Below, in pieces: positions 47,887-58,829 of a stretch of DNA of 64,000 nt. How positions within the stretch are numbered: position 1 is the first letter of the stretch; every line of letters begins with the position of its first letter. This DNA comes from Pohlia nutans (taxonomy: Eukaryota > Streptophyta > Bryopsida > Bryales > Mniaceae): the NCBI GenBank assembly GCA_022496805.1, contig CM040086.1, positions 7,194,501 to 7,258,500 of the forward strand, read 5' to 3'. A model generated the notes under the pieces. The model was not told where the DNA came from. It worked only from the letters and a program-made list of their open reading frames with translations, and made no database searches. The position numbers and the translations under genes are program-made.

Positions 47887-48093
47887 TTATCCGATGGGGA
47901 AGCGTACAAGGATCTCGAGTGCGAGGCCATTGTCAACTCCGGAGCTGCCAATAAACTAGGATTGTTTATTCGCAAGGAGCAAGTGCAATCTCTGACAGAC
48001 ATTGTACGCATTCCACCTTGGCTGAAGCAAGCTCCTGCCTCATTGGCCGCGCTCCCACAAATTCCTATGTCATTGGCAGCATGGCAGCATTGG
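47887..48093 (+). other. Exon-like ORF fragment, unrecognised
   Basis: 69 open codons (LSDGEAYKDLECEAIVNSG...KEQVQSLTDIVRIPPWLKQ...AAWQHW) ending at a possible donor, TTG|GTAACG. Looks like a conserved exon by composition, but no clear acceptor precedes it and no family is recognised. Divergent from the 46.4-47.8 kb relic; the two may be parts of one old insertion. Confidence 0.25.
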
Positions 48094-48668
48094 TAACGCC
48101 TATCACAGCACGCTGTCACCGTCCCTTTGCTTCCCGATCGACTGCCCTGCAAGGGCCTTCCAGAGACCCCAAATGGTTTCTAATGAAAACGAAGCGTTTC
48201 CGTAGTCTCTCCCCTGGTGGAGCAGAGACAATAAAGATACCGACCACAAAGCCAGAAACGGTAGTGGGCCTTTGGTCTATTCTTCCATTCATGATTTGGC
48301 CTTGTAAGGAGCCCGGCTCCCAACATCAAAATGAACCAGGGTCAATCAATGTGATCATGGTCAACTCCTAAGCTCTCAAATCCCTTGTTTCCTTATGACG
48401 TTGCCTCGTCAGCCCGTCGAAGCAGCTTAGAGCTCCTTCGCAGCTCAAAAGAATTCAGCAAAATTCCATTGCTTCATCAATTTCTAATCGGGAGGAACCC
48501 ACGGATCAAGCTCCAAAAAACAGCGAGGGTCCTCTTGTCGCAAATCCAAGCGCTCACAGTCTATGCAATCAAAATATATGCTTTTCTACTTACAGAAGCC
48601 CCTTCAATGGGAGCCTTACAGTCCTTTAGGGGTTAAGAAATTCATACAATTTGATGTTGATGAATTCT

Positions 48669-48935
48669 CGGGGGGTGCACTCTACATTATGTGTGAGAAT
48701 CACGTGCGTTCGTGACCCCTTTTAAAAACCCCCTGTATACGAGAGGTTATATGTCTAAATACCTTTGTATACAGATGTATTTTGTTTTTAAATATATGTT
48801 TAGTGTAAATATACGTGAATATTTTTAGTTCTAAATGTGCTTATTGTATGTATACGTAATACGGCAATGTTCAAATTAATACCCCTTTTGTGCACTCACG
48901 TATACTCGTACATGTTTAGTACAGTGCACCCCCCG
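48669..48935. repeat. MITE with CGGGGGGTGCACT termini
   Basis: Left end CGGGGGGTGCACTCTAC pairs with right end GTACAGTGCACCCCCCG over 267 bp. The interior includes ACGAGAGGTTATATGT and TTCAAATTAATACCCCTTTTGTGCACTCACGTATAC. A diverged copy lies at about 54560-54815 and a further relative in reverse near 37050-37150. Both flanks contain GAATTC-type sequence near the ends, so the target duplication is unclear. Confidence 0.7.
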
Positions 48936-49423
48936 AGGATGAATTCATACAAATTTGACTCACTCCGCGGTTCTCTACATCTGTCAAAATGCAGCAGTAT
49001 TCTCTACCTTGATCAGTATCTAGATGATGTTACAATTATGTGCAACAGGTGAGAGTCCCACCACACCAAGACACGGTGATGATAAATTATCACTACCGGG
49101 CCTCCCCCTATCTTCAAGGGAGCAGTACACGTTACTGCAATTTAGGTTGGGTGTAAAAACGGTGAAAAATATCTTTTTTCATTTCTTCCGTATCAGCCAC
49201 ACTTGCTACAATTTAGCATCACAAAATAAGCCTTTTGCCCACACCTGAGCTTCACTGTCTTAACCCCTAAGTGCTCAAGGGTTTTCTTGAAATGCTAGAT
49301 GTGTCATAATTATGTCCATCTTACTCAACTTTTATGAGCTTCAATTTTTTAACATGTGTAGAACACAATAGTAAGACAACATCCATACGGTTAAATTTTG
49401 AAAAAATGCTATGAATTATTTAA

Positions 49424-49648
49424 CCCCTAAACGTCCCATAGGGATAGTAGATACGTTTTCGTATAATTGGCATTTTCCATCAACAAGTAGTTCTAAATTG
49501 AGATCTCAATAGCTCACTAGAACCGCACTGATCTAAATTTCAACTTATTTATTGAACTCAAACCCATTAAAGGTGTGGATCCATTCCAAATACAAGAAAT
49601 ATACATTGTATTCTACTTGCCGCAAAGGCATTTTCCGACATTTAGGGG
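49424..49648. mobile_element. piggyBac-like TTAA miniature element
   Basis: TTAA 49420-49423 then CCCCTAAACGTCCCATAG; right end CCGACATTTAGGGG then TTAA 49649-49652. About 225 bp. A further left end (TTAACCCCTAAGTGCTCAAG) lies at about 49261, unpaired. Interior has no ORF. Confidence 0.65.
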
Positions 49649-49652
49649 TTAA

Positions 49653-52200
49653 TAATCAATTTATAAGAATTTTCTTTGAAAATTCATAAAAACTACATGT
49701 TTAGTCATTTTGACTTGGAATCAAGTATGATAGGTCAAAAACATTGGTTTTATATGGTGGTTACCTTTTTCATGTTAGAACTAGTCTTATTTGGTAGAAA
49801 ACTTAAAGATTCCATTCCGGGCAGATTTTCAAAATTGTGACAATTTGAGATGCTGTCACTTCGAGGGCTTTAAAGGAAAATTGGTAGAAAAAATTTCAAA
49901 ATTTCTTTTTGGAAAAGATGCTCAGTTTCAATATCTACAAGTGAAAAAAAATCACACTCAAAAATTGTAATTTTTGCAAAAGTTATGAGCGTTTAAAGTG
50001 GGCTGAACTTTTTTTAAACTCTGAAATTTTTGAGCGACCATATATGGTCGCTTAGGCAGTTAGGGGCACTGTTCGGGAAGCTTTTTGAGCCAAGCAGTCA
50101 ATGTCCTCTATTTTCCAAAAGCAACCGGTTTTTTAAAGATTATATCCAGTATATTTTGTTTATGAATACTAAATATAATTATTTTTCAGTCATTTAGTTC
50201 GGTGTTTTGTCTCTATTCTTTAAGTTCAACCAGCTATTTCCAAAAACTAAGGTAGCGGACCACATTCCCGACTGAATTTCAGTTGTGGCTAGTTGGGAGT
50301 GTGAACCAATTTTTTTATAAATTTTGAGTGCTCCGCAAAGCTGGTGCCAGAGCAACCCCAAAAAGAACAAATTTTTTTAGCATGTCTGTGATTTCCTACA
50401 ATTTTTTAAAGCAAACCTCATAGAGTGACTAGTCCTCGACCATAGAGTACGTGTTATGTTTACAGGTTGGATTTCTAAATGTGCATACTGGGTAGTCTAA
50501 AACCGAGCACCTTTATCCTCTGTCAACAAATGAAGGTTTCCCAAAAAAAACACGTGCAGTAAACAATAAAGCCCCTTCTTGGGCACTTTTATAAATTCTA
50601 CTGGCCACATTTCTAGACCCAGCCCCCAACCCTAGGGGTCGCCATTCAAACCCGGACGGGAATTGGGTCCGCTACCTTAATCGGCTCACTTGTAACTAAC
50701 TGACGGTTCTTCCCGGACAGTGGTTAGGGGTTAAGGTGCACAAAGCTGCATGGTAGACTTAATTTCATCTTTGCTTCAGAAGAAGTTGGGGTTAAACAAA
50801 GAAACCACAATCTGCATGAACACGATTTGTTGCCGAACCTTCAGATTGGAGGCAAGACAGGCTTGGAATGCACACAATTTCAGCAGCTTTAGAGACCAGA
50901 TCTGAGGCGCCATTATTAGTTTGAAGCATCTCAGTATCTTTTCCAAACTAGGTGCACCATTTCGTTGCAAGTAGAATTAGACCACGGAACCTTAAGTACT
51001 GCGGCATTGCATGCAAATCACACTCAGGGTCTTAAACATTTTTGCCGGGATAAAAAGTGGATAGTTTGGCCTCATTTTTAACCCATTTAGCACTGTGACA
51101 GAAAGTGCAGATTGGGAGTCGGGGTCAACTTTTGACTCCCTTTCTGAACCTTTACAGGGTAAAATCATGGTTCATCATGGTAAAATCATGGTTCATCATG
51201 GTAAAATCATGGTGCTTTTGACAGGCATGGGAGCCATAAAAACTGCCCTGAAATAAAAATCCCTCATTTTACCCCCACCCAAGTTTGGACCCGGAGTCAA
51301 ACTGTGAGGGTTCCTTGTGAATGCTCATGATGTGCAAGGTCTTCCTCGTAGAAGATGATGCCGTCAGCTAGAGTGTCAGCGTTCAAGGAGTTCTTGTTGC
51401 ACGCTCGTGGAAAAAATCCTTCTCTCCTCAGGAATTCTTCTCGAGCGACTACATCTTTTCCAAAGAAGCCCCATGCTCATTTTCTTTTCTATTCAATCTC
51501 CTTCAGCGTTGATAAACTAATTGCTCGATTTTTGAGGCAATATCTTAACACTGGAGTTTGCATCACAAATGTACATGAAGTGTACGGTCATGTGCGACAG
51601 AGTCGGAGAAAATAATGTTACTTTCCTTCACAACCAACGTCACTTGCCAGTGCTTCGCAAACAAACTGGTGATACCGAAACTATCACGGAACCTGCGGCT
51701 CAGGCTCGGAGTTAACGAGGTGTGGGCTGAAAGCAAGAAAAATTGCAGAATTTACCACAAATTCATCTGAACGATGTGGCGGGACTCTGATACGCATACC
51801 GAATGACACTGTTGTGATTGAGTCTCCCAAGCGCACCAGAAAACGTGCTCAAAAGAAATTAAAACAGCAAAGGTCCGGCGCAAGCAGGCACTATTATTTA
51901 AGTCTGTACATGCTGGTACATCCAAAGGAAGGTTCACTCACGGAGGGTGGCTCTACTTGGATCTCGACATAATTTCCAAGTACCCAGCTCAACGCGCCAT
52001 CTCGCTGCTAAGATCCACACACGCTCACCGACAGTGGATGCTCAATACATACGGCAAATCAAACATCCGCTAGCTAGCCGCAGCTAGTAACAAAAGCAAA
52101 AAGCTCAACACAATATACATGAGTAGTACGTCTCACAACAATAGTACTAGTGCAAGAGGGTCGATCACTCCCAGCGCAAGATTGAGCTGACTGGCATGAG
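49653..52200. other. Intergenic DNA with no gene supported
   Basis: Mostly AT-rich, without convincing coding sequence. An open stretch at 51358-51615 (MPSARVSAFKEFLLHARGK...) shows no recognisable domain. A 20-bp unit (GGTAAAATCATGGTTCATCAT) repeats three times at about 51160-51213. A TTAA-type end (GGTTAGGGGTTAAGG) sits near 50730. Confidence 0.45.
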
Positions 52201-52211
52201 TCGATCGATCA

Positions 52212-52301
52212 TTAAGGAGGGGGATTCTTGCCGTGACCACCGCCGTCATGGTTCGGGGGCTTGTGATCACCGTGATGAGGAGGCTTGTGGTCGTCATGGC
52301 C
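52212..52301 (-). pseudogene. Probable lost C-terminal tail of the glycine-rich protein
   Basis: Reads GHDDHKPPHHGDHKPPNHDG then GGHGKNPPP and TAA. It has the same His/Gly style as the upstream gene but lies in a different frame, about 30 bases past its stop. Confidence 0.45.
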
Positions 52302-52329
52302 TCCAAGCTAGGTGGCCTCCCCTGTGGTC

Positions 52330-52809
52330 TCAAGCATGACCTCCTCCGTGGCCTCCATGGTGGCCTCCATGGTGGCCTCCGTGGTGGCCTCCATCGTGGC
52401 CTCCATGGTGGCCTCCGTCGTGGCCTCCGTCGTGGGTGGCGACGGCGTCGCCGCCGTCGTAACCCCCTCCGTGGCCCCCTCCGCCGTGGCCTCCTCCGCC
52501 GTGGCCCCCTCCGCCGTGGCCACCTCCACCGTGGCCCCCTCCGCCGTGGCCCCCTCCGCCGTTGCCCCCTCCGCCGTGACCCCCTCCACCGTGACCCCCT
52601 CCGCCGTTGCCCCCTCCACCGTGACCCCCTCCGCCGTGGCCCCCTCCTCCGTGGCCCCCTCCTCCGTGGCCCCCTCCGCCGTGGCCCCCTCCGTCGTGGC
52701 CCCCTCCGCCGCCTTCGTAGAGCTCGCGCCCTTGCACCACTTCACACATGAGAAGGATAGCGCCTACAGCCACTGCGGCCATTACTGCATGCCCTTTCTT
52801 TATCGCCAT
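52330..52809 (-). CDS. Secreted glycine/histidine-rich protein
   Basis: About 159 residues from ATG at 52809 (MAIKKGHAVMAAVAVGAIL). A basic start and hydrophobic run form a signal peptide, probably cleaved after CEVVQG. The mature part is almost wholly GGGHGGGGH-type repeats, then a DGGHHGGH-rich tail. Such glycine-rich proteins are usually exported to the plant cell wall, and the His spacing could bind metals. An upstream in-frame Met (52842) is possible but would put 11 residues before the signal sequence. The frame stops at a TGA in GGGHA-stop (52330). The next 90 bases in another frame read GHDDHKPPHHGDHKPP...GKNPPP-stop (52301-52212), a natural-looking tail, so this allele appears frameshifted or uses an unseen splice. 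Other long frames across the repeat are shadows. Confidence 0.75.
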   Translation of the reverse strand: MAIKKGHAVMAAVAVGAILLMCEVVQGRELYEGGGGGHDGGGHGGGGHGGGGHGGGGHGGGGHGGGGNGGGGHGGGGHGGGGNGGGGHGGGGHGGGGHGGGGHGGGGHGGGGHGGGYDGGDAVATHDGGHDGGHHGGHDGGHHGGHHGGHHGGHGGGHA

Positions 52810-53114
52810 GGTGGTGATGCTCGACCTTGCAAATAACTGCAACCCTAACCATCAAACATGCATGTCAGTCATTAATTAAACCAGCCGACATTGATCAAAC
52901 AGGCAACAACTTTTCCACTGAGAAGCACACATTAAGAATCAAAACACGCATTCAAAAGGATAAGAACAAACAGCTATGCTACAAGGAGCTCTGACCAGAA
53001 GGACGAGAATGCAATTCATTGGAATCATGGACGGAATTATATATTTGTTACGGTAATATTTAGTCCAAAAAATGGGGTGTCCCCGCAATGCCTCTTCCCT
53101 ATGGGAAAAGCCAA

Positions 53115-53277
53115 CAAACTTGCAGCTTCAAAAACACATTCAAAAGCACTAATCAAAACAGGAACAAACTTGCAGCTTCAAAAATACATTCAAAAGCACT
53201 GATCAAAACAGGAAGAAACTCGCAGCTTCAAAAACACATTCAAAAGCACTGATCAAAACAGGAACAAACTTGCAGCA
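53115..53277. repeat. ~57-bp tandem repeat, three copies
   Basis: AACTTGCAGCTTCAAAAACAC followed by ATTCAAAAGCACT(A/G)ATCAAAACAGGAA repeats three times. It lies upstream of the glycine-rich gene. The rest of 52860-54430 shows no gene. Confidence 0.85.
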
Positions 53278-54433
53278 ACTCGTGCTTCATCACCCCATCA
53301 GTAGAGAGAATAAGGTAGAGGATCCTAAAACCATGATCCTGTCTACTAACCACTGTCAGCTACAGCCACTCATCTTTTCATATACTCACTCTGTTGACCT
53401 TCAATTAGCATTTGGTGTAAGCATGACTAGACTAATTAAATGTCTACGGCATGTCACACGCACTAGATTAATATCGAAGTTCCTGAGAGATGATTCCGTT
53501 TCCTTGCTTTCTCTTCTCATCAGCTCTGATGAATACTGTCATCGACCAAATCTACACAGGGAGCTCATACGGTTTCCCTGTGTCGATTCCCCACTTTTCC
53601 CTGTGATTTCGAGTTTTGACATGTGTAAAAAATCACCTGCTTAAGCTTAGCCACCTATTTGTAGAAGGAAATTTTTGAACATGTGTTGAGTTCTGAAGCT
53701 CAGAGGGGAAAGTGACACTCACATGGGAATCCATTAATATGAGACCCCTGTGCTAATTAACGTACAGCTGAGCTTTCCCGTTAATTCTCAACAAGCCTTG
53801 GATCTATCCCAATGTTTGCATGCTGCGACGGGTACTTAAATGTTGATGACAAAAACCAAACATGTTGATATATTGTTTAAACTACAGCTAGCTAACTGGT
53901 CCTCCATATCAGCAATTTACCGAAACAAGTGAAATTGCATCAGAGCTCTACAGCATCTAGAATCAATGCAAGCTAGTAAGAAGGCAGCATTGCAAGGGCC
54001 TGAAACCTCTGCCGTGAAGGCAAATTCAACACTCAAAATTGAAGCAGAGCTGATGAGACAACTCGTCAGATTTACAACAACTACTGTAAATTAGTCATCA
54101 ATTCCACTGATCAGTGGCAGGACCCAATGCAAGTGTAGCATAGTTAAATGGAAATCAATTGCAGAAGCAAGCAAGCAGGTGTAAGGTCCAAGCATGCCTG
54201 GTGAAACGGCCCACTGGGTGAGAGAAGACCCTGTAATGCAGCGATGCAGGAAGTGAGGAGGGCGAGGGGGTTTATAAAGGGGAGGAGAGGTCATTAGGCC
54301 AGGGCTACGTTAGAGCTCATGCAAACTTGCATGGACCACTCCCCCGCATGGCCATGACCATGGACCCATCCCCCATGCCCCATGCCCACTGGCTTTACCA
54401 TGCCCCTGCCCACTCGCCTACCACCTGGATAGT

Positions 54434-54815
54434 TTAACCCTTGGTGGACCAAGGATTCACAATTTTAAAATGACAAATTCAAGTGGTCATATTGTGAAAA
54501 ACACAAATCAGATGGGACCAAATTTCATATCACTGGAACTAGTGAAGATCATTTCATGTTGGTGCACTCTACATTATGTCTGAGAATTATATGCGTTCTT
54601 GACCCCCCTAAAAACCCCTTTATATACGAGAGGTTATATGTTTAGATAAACACCTTATATATTCCGTTTTAAATATATGTTTAATGTAAATATATGTGAA
54701 TATTTTCAGTTCTAAATATGTTTATTATATGTATACATAATATGGCAGAGTTCAAATTAATACCCCTTTTGTGCACTCACGTATACTTGTACATGTTTAG
54801 TACAGTGCAGCCCTT
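54434..54815. repeat. TTAA-type end and second copy of the GTGCACT MITE
   Basis: TTAACCCTTGGTGGACCAAGG begins near 54434. From 54561 GGTGCACTCTACATTATG starts a diverged copy of 48669-48935, ending TAGTACAGTGCAGCCC near 54812. No gene here. Confidence 0.55.
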
Positions 54816-55634
54816 GGTGTAAAAAACACAATAAATTCAAAGAAGAGGAAGTCTAATTGGACTTATAAAAATTGTTCATAAAAAAACATGGTGACCATTC
54901 TTGGCACTACTACAAACATGTTCGCCATGATGAGCCGTGCTCCTCAGCCTCTTTTTGATGCAAAGTACTTTTATTTAATGTAGTAGTTCTATTTAATATT
55001 ATGCATCATGATTTGTATTTGATTTATGCAATACGTGATAATATTGGCAATAGTTATAAAAGATATTACATGTTCTATTTGTATAGGGCCTATCGGATTG
55101 TAAAACATTTGATTAGAATTTAAAATAATGTATTTATCTAAATATAATTTGATTACAACACACATAAAGTAATGGCTCATGGCCCCAATTCTCACTTAAT
55201 TTTAGTGTCCCGGTTTGCCCCTTGGCAATCCTGCCCGGTGGCTTTGTATTTTAATTTTCTTGCAATCCATTTGACATCAATTTGTGCCAAAAATAAACAA
55301 ATAAACAAATAAAAAAATCCCAAACAGTAAAACATGTTAAAACATGTTGTGCTGGCCATGCTCTCATTCAATTCTTACGAGTTGTGGGCACTGGGCAGCG
55401 TAACTTGTCTGTTGACTTTCCCCTTTCTCTTTGACGTCCTCCATTATTGCTATATGGAGAAGGCGCAAGGATGTGCTTTGCTAGCTAACTTAGCTTCTGA
55501 CTGCTTTCAGATTTTGCAGTTAGTGGGTCTGTGTGTGCATGCGATATAATTGTGTGTTGACTTAAGTTTACAAAACAGCAAAGAAACCTGAAGAATGCTT
55601 TCGATTAAATCGCTGATTTCAGAAAAAACAATAG

Positions 55635-56406
55635 ATCGCTATATTCGTTTAGTTGGGACTATTCAGTGCTCAAAATTGAAGTCCTGTTATGAATTTCATA
55701 TTGAAGGGCTCTAAAATTTCAGCATTTCAATTGAAGGGTATGCCCAAATCCAAGACGTCAATGGAGAATTTTCAAAGAAATATAAAACTCATATTAAAAT
55801 TATGCATGATTTGTATGGTACATACTTTCATTGCAATGAAAAAAATGAAGAAAATGAAGTGAAGAAAAAATGCAGAGAAAAAAATGAAGAAAAAAAATGA
55901 TGCTACACTCTACACTTGAAATTTCGAAATGAAAGATTGAAAGTCAACTGGGTAATCGAGCAATTTCAAAATGAAAGTCAATTTGCATGACTTGGGGTCT
56001 TGGACAAGTGGGTTGTGGACAACTGGCATGCTTGCAGCGAGTCAAAAACTCAGACTCTCACTTGTCAGTGGAGAACTGTAAATGAGTGATGACGGACTTC
56101 ACATGACACGTGTTGATGAACAGTGAATGATGGGCGTTATAATTCAAGCCCTTCAAGTGAAGGGACCACCATTATAGTAGGATAATGTTTTGAAGGGCAA
56201 TTTTTCCAGAGCTATTTTTTGAAGCCCCAAAACCCATTTGAAGGGCACTGAAGACTTCAATTTTGAGCACTGGGACTATTCCACCATATTGGGACTTTTT
56301 GAAATCTACAACTGGCATAGATACTTGCCACTAAATCTATGCAAGTTGTAGATTTTTAAAAAACCCAATATAATGGAATAGTTCCAACTAAACGAATATA
56401 GCGATA
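55635..56406. mobile_element. Fold-back MITE hosting a nested hAT element
   Basis: Ends share ATCGCTATATTCGTTTAGTTGG as an inverted repeat. Without the nested 609-bp insertion and its 8-bp duplication it would be about 155 bp, with a further internal hairpin (GAAATCTACAACTGGCATAGAT against ATCTATGCAAGTTGTAGATTTT). TA-rich flanks suggest a TA target. Confidence 0.65.
55664..56272 (+). mobile_element. hAT-type MITE, copy 1 (609 bp)
   Basis: Ends CAGTGCTCAAAATTGAAGTC and GACTTCAATTTTGAGCACTG are a perfect 20-bp inverted repeat. Flanked by the 8-bp duplication GGACTATT (55656-55663 and 56273-56280), the hAT signature. Interior noncoding. The copy at 62698-63306 is the same length and, wherever compared by eye, the same sequence in reverse. 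Confidence 0.9.
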
Positions 56407-56408
56407 TA

Positions 56409-56733
56409 GGGGTTGTCACACATCCTCCACTCTATTCTCAATCTTCAGAGAATAAGGATGTGGTACGCTCTCTTTGAATGGTGGAGGTCACATTCTCTGA
56501 AGATTGAGAAATTTCATTCGTGTCCTCCAAGGGTGAAGAATGGGCGTGAAGAATAGAGAATGGCCCATGCTCGGAGGATGAATGACAAACTAAAAACGTA
56601 TATTCTTCATTATCAATCTCCACAAATCACAAAAGGGGTGTCACACTTTCTTCGTAGAGAAGGTGTCCTACTGGTTCCTCTTTTCTCTCATTCTTCGGAG
56701 AAGTTCCATTCTCGTAGGATGTGTGACAACCCC
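56409..56733. mobile_element. MITE with GGGGTTGTCACACATCC termini
   Basis: GGGGTTGTCACACATCCT at the left mirrors GGATGTGTGACAACCCC at the right. Flanked by TA/TA (56407-56408, 56734-56735). Internal inverted segments (CAATCTTCAGAGAATA against ATTCTCTGAAGATTG) add a hairpin. Probably Tc1/mariner-like by TA target; not certain. Confidence 0.7.
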
Positions 56734-56849
56734 TATTATGCTTTTCTAAAAAGTTGAGTCTCATCTGTCCACACTAAATCCCACATACTTATGTCAAAGG
56801 ACATTCAAGAATCAAATTCTTCAAAACTTTCTAAGTGTGTATTCTACTT

Positions 56850-57293
56850 GGGAAGTCACTGTCAAGAATTTAAATAACTATAAGAGAACAAATATAGGGT
56901 GTCTTTTATTCATTTGAGACAATAATTATAAGTTTATAGAAGTAATACAAGGTGTTCTAAAACCAATTTGACAATATTTTAGGAATATTTTTAGAATGTA
57001 TATATGGAATATACCCTAAATCTCACCCTCTGTGGAAAAACTAAATTGATTAAAAATAGAATTTGGGGTGGCTTTCTAAATGGCTAAATCGCTCAAAAAT
57101 CGAGTTTTATTGTTTTACTGCATTCGATAATATAGAGTCCATAATGAATATTTTTAGCCAATTTAATTTTTCCACGGAGGGTGAGAAATATACTATAAAT
57201 TGTAGAATATTCCAATTATTTCATATCCCCCCATTAAATACCCTTTGTTCACTTATATGTACCCAAAATTCACACTAATTGACTTCCCCGAGG
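56850..57293. mobile_element. MITE with TGGGAAGTCA-type termini and internal palindrome
   Basis: Interrupts the duplicated segment. The left end CTTGGGAAGTCACTGTCAAG loosely mirrors the right end CACTAATTGACTTCCCCGAG. Inside, TCTCACCCTCTGTGGAAAAAC pairs with TTTTTCCACGGAGGGTGAGA. Exact limits uncertain. Confidence 0.5.
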
Positions 57294-57338
57294 TATTTTG
57301 TCGAATGATTCACAAAGATATTAGAAGAAATGTTACTG

Positions 57339-57455
57339 CACTACAAGAAAAGGCGTCGTTTCTCACTCTGGAGGATCCTGTTCATTGTATACATTGTCCC
57401 TCTTGATGAATCGCAGGATCCTCTAGAGTGAGAAACAACGCCTCTGCTTGTAGTG
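57339..57455. mobile_element. Tiny CACTA-type MITE (117 bp)
   Basis: Starts CACTACAAGAAAAGGCG and ends CGCCTCTGCTTGTAGTG, with GTTTCTCACTCTGGAGGATCC mirrored by GGATCCTCTAGAGTGAGAAAC. CACTACAAGAAAA is a common plant EnSpm/CACTA end. A 2-bp TG flank is repeated; a clear 3-bp duplication is not seen. Confidence 0.7.
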
Positions 57456-57929
57456 TGCCCCTGCAGCATAGCATAAGTGTAGACTGCAGTTGAGAAGAAG
57501 CCACTGTATGTTCATTGTGAAAGAGTCCTTTCGTTAAGTATTGTTGTGCAGTGGTACTTTCTATAAGGGTTAAATCTTCTAGTGCACAAGTGAAGGTGGA
57601 TGTTTTGTTGTCCGAGGCTTGGACTTTGCGTTCCAAACAAGAAAATGTGGTGAACTAGATGCCATGGATTACTTCTGTCATGGTGCTACATTATCTTTTT
57701 GTAATACTTCATCTATTTTTTAATTTTTTTATTGGCTATTAAAGGGGCTAATGTTTAGGGTTGGCAACCACAAACAAGTTATGGAAGGCAAATCAAATTT
57801 GTCAAACTGGACATTGCAATATTCAACATTTGGCTAGAATTTTGAGTTATCATAGATGGCTATCTTCTTAAACTTCAAAAATCCGAGGGTATTAGATGTG
57901 TTACAATATTTTCCTTCCATATGTTTGAT

Positions 57930-58235
57930 CAAGTTTCGTTCAATAGACAAAATATATAGCATCATCTCTACAAATTATCCGTATGGTCAATTCCAAAAAA
58001 ATTGATATTATTTTAATGAATTTAAAAGCATTAGCCTTTGAAAGAATGTATAAAGTATAATTTCATATTTAGGGTTTAAAATTTAGCATGATTAGTTAAA
58101 ATTGGTTTATTGGTTGTAAACTTCAAAAAAACAAAAGAAATGATGGAGGGAACATCATTGCTTTGACTCCAAATAGCAAATTTTATAACACTAAGACAAT
58201 GTTGAGGTGATTCACTTTCGAAAATTCTCTCTCGT
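57930..58235. repeat. Dispersed ~300-bp AT-rich repeat, copy 2
   Basis: Same orientation as 10645-10950. Its last bases are separated from the continuing match (CTTGGATTGAC, about 58824) by the TTAA element at 58245-58819. Confidence 0.75.
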
Positions 58236-58244
58236 GTAATTTAA

Positions 58245-58819
58245 CCCCTAAAGGACCAGGGGTGTTTTTAGCTTAGCTCTTGTTTTCTTGACTAGCTCTT
58301 ATAACAAGCTCAATTCTTCATTGGTGTGGGTTAATTTTGACGATCGGCACCGTTGAAATCAAAAAAGACTTACATAGCTTTTGTATGAAAAAAGGATCAA
58401 CAAGATTGCACACTTTTTGAGAAAATGCCACCGTTGAGAAGATTGATGGAACTTGTTTAGGGTATTTTGTACATATGCTGAAATCGGATTGATCAAAAGT
58501 GCTCCAAAAAATCTGAAATTTTTAGTGTGAGTAGAAATCATCATTTTAAAAACGTGGAAATTTTTTCAAGTGATTTGGAGGTGCGAGGAAGAAGATATGA
58601 GGGTCTGAAGTGACGCCTAAATACCCACCGTGCAACTCAAAAAAATCACCAAAAATTGCATACTTCATGAAATTTCGATCAAGAAGTACTCACAGATTCA
58701 GCTCTTAAAAAGAACTAGGGTCTCTTTGTTGCTCACTTTACAATTCACGGTCCAACAACTCGAAATTCCTTACTTTCTAGTTCCAGAAGCCACGTGGTGG
58801 CCTCATGGTCCATTAGGGG
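58245..58819. mobile_element. piggyBac-like TTAA miniature element (575 bp)
   Basis: TTAA 58241-58244 then CCCCTAAAGGACCAGGGG; right end CCTCATGGTCCATTAGGGG then TTAA 58820-58823. Interior matches 23575-23910. No transposase ORF. Confidence 0.7.
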
Positions 58820-58829
58820 TTAACTTGGA

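Noticed and set aside
52233..52836. Long ORFs on plus (Arg-Gly-Leu, Ser-Val-Ala repeats) and a Thr-Glu-Gly repeat ORF on minus across the glycine-rich gene
   Set aside because: Shadows of one repeat read in other frames; only the frame with a signal peptide makes biological sense.
55334..55549. 71-codon ORF in the distal duplicated copy
   Set aside because: Does not match the frame of the proximal copy; no recognised motif.
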